The notes beneath the pieces were generated by a model, which did no database searches, was not told the origin of the DNA, and saw only the letters and a list, made by a program, of their open reading frames with translations. Shown one piece after another: positions 5,571-6,162 of a DNA stretch of 6,162 nucleotides. The first letter of the stretch is position 1. Every line of letters begins with the position of its first letter. This DNA is from Actinomycetota bacterium. Its GTDB lineage: Bacteria > Actinomycetota > Acidimicrobiia > Acidimicrobiales > Ilumatobacteraceae. The stretch spans positions 1 to 6,162 of the forward strand of contig VERK01000136.1 in assembly GCA_018882725.1 (NCBI GenBank), written 5' to 3'. The position numbers were made by a program, and so were the translations under genes.

Positions 5571-6162
5571 GTGACGGCGTCTGCGGCGCCGACGAGTCGA
5601 GACCACGCTGCACGAGTTTGGCGACTTCGGCGCCGTCGATCGTTTCGTGCTCGAGAAGCGCTTCGGCCACGAGGTCGAGGCCCGTGCGGTGTTTGGCGAG
5701 GAGTTCCATCGCCCTGGTCTCCTGGCTGCGCAGGATGCGGTTGATCTCCTCGTCGAGAACCCGAGCGGTGTCGTCGGAGTATTCACGACCGCTCGACATG
5801 AGGTCTTCACCGAGGAATACCTGCTGTTGGCCAGCCCAGGCCATCGGGCCGACCTTGTCGCTCATGCCCCACTCGCGCACCATGCGCCGAGCCAGACCCG
5901 TGACGACTTCGAGGTCGTTGGCCGCACCGGTGGTCTGCTGGTTGAACACGAGTTCTTCGGCGGCACGACCGCCCAGAGCCATGCAGATCCGATCGAGTAT
6001 GTACTCACGCGAGTAGCTGTGGCGCTCTTCCGGCAACGTCTGAGTGACGCCGAGCGCCATGCCGCGCGGAAGGATCGTTACCTTGTGCAGCGGGTCACCG
6101 TTCGGAAGAACAGCGGCGAGAACCGCGTGGCCACCTTCGTGATACGCGGTGGTGCGCTTCTC
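5560..6162 (-). CDS. ftsH: ATP-dependent zinc metalloprotease FtsH, C-terminal peptidase domain (partial, cut by window edge)
   Basis: The minus-strand frame is open from the right edge (6162) to a TAG at 5562-5560, giving the last 200 residues; the membrane segments and AAA+ ATPase lie outside the window. The fragment opens with EKRTTAYHEGGHAVLAA. HEGGH at fragment residues 8-12 (positions 6127-6141) is the zinc-binding HExxH, normally HEAGH in FtsH. It is followed by ILPRGMALGVTQ, then GGRAAEEL (64-71) and TTGAANDLE with the third zinc ligand D83. These are the hallmark motifs of the M41 peptidase domain. FtsH is a membrane-anchored hexamer that degrades misassembled membrane proteins and selected cytosolic proteins. 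The C-terminus, ending APQTPSLTD, is of usual length. The gene converges on the thioredoxin-like gene and overlaps its last 11 bp. ATG 6060-6058 is internal to the domain and is not the start. Confidence 0.97.
   Translation of the reverse strand, partial: EKRTTAYHEGGHAVLAAVLPNGDPLHKVTILPRGMALGVTQTLPEERHSYSREYILDRICMALGGRAAEELVFNQQTTGAANDLEVVTGLARRMVREWGMSDKVGPMAWAGQQQVFLGEDLMSSGREYSDDTARVLDEEINRILRSQETRAMELLAKHRTGLDLVAEALLEHETIDGAEVAKLVQRGLDSSAPQTPSLTD

Noticed and set aside
6127..6141. HEGGH instead of the textbook HEAGH in FtsH as a possible inactivating change
   Set aside because: Both histidines and the glutamate are intact, and the middle position tolerates small residues, so the site should bind zinc normally.
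1..6162. tRNA or rRNA genes, CRISPR arrays, insertion sequences or attachment sites
   Set aside because: I saw no regularly spaced repeats, transposase-like product or RNA-gene-like segment; the window is almost fully coding.

Overview
This is a high-GC stretch of bacterial chromosome. Base composition, GTG/TTG starts, 4-bp start/stop overlaps and the protein families present suggest an actinobacterium (Actinomycetota). An Acidimicrobiia-like origin is my guess from the gene neighbourhood and is not proven by the window. Coding density is nearly complete: the only real intergenic gap is the 140 bp between two divergent genes at 354-493.

Layout, left to right. (1) Positions 1-353, minus strand: the first 117 codons of a polytopic membrane protein that resembles an actinobacterial Wzx-like polysaccharide flippase; it runs off the left edge. 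(2) Positions 354-493: a divergent promoter region with two TAnnnT -10-like boxes, each 8-9 bp from its start codon, plus small inverted and direct repeats. (3) Positions 494-5570, plus strand: three genes joined by 4-bp overlaps. They are a 1054-aa protein with an N-terminal GT2 glycosyltransferase domain, a large polytopic membrane region and a YfhO-like extracytoplasmic C-terminal domain; a 481-aa secreted protein that looks like DUF5719 and consists of four diverged internal repeats; and a 157-aa membrane-anchored thioredoxin-fold protein with a CHVC active site. (4) Positions 5560-6162, minus strand: the C-terminal 200 residues of the FtsH zinc metalloprotease. It converges on, and overlaps by 11 bp, the thioredoxin-like gene.

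The three plus-strand genes look like one translationally coupled transcription unit for cell-envelope glycan work. The first would handle a sugar at the membrane, the second would act outside the membrane as a partner or scaffold, and the third is a redox protein of uncertain target. The divergent flippase-like gene would export a lipid-linked or polymeric glycan. FtsH is a housekeeping neighbour rather than part of this unit. The substrate and the partnership are inferred from family resemblance and gene order, not shown by the sequence. The most notable points are the four-fold repeat in the DUF5719-like protein, the degenerate catalytic motifs of the GT2 domain, paired leaderless-type promoters, and a hairpin inside the thioredoxin-like gene that could terminate ftsH transcription.
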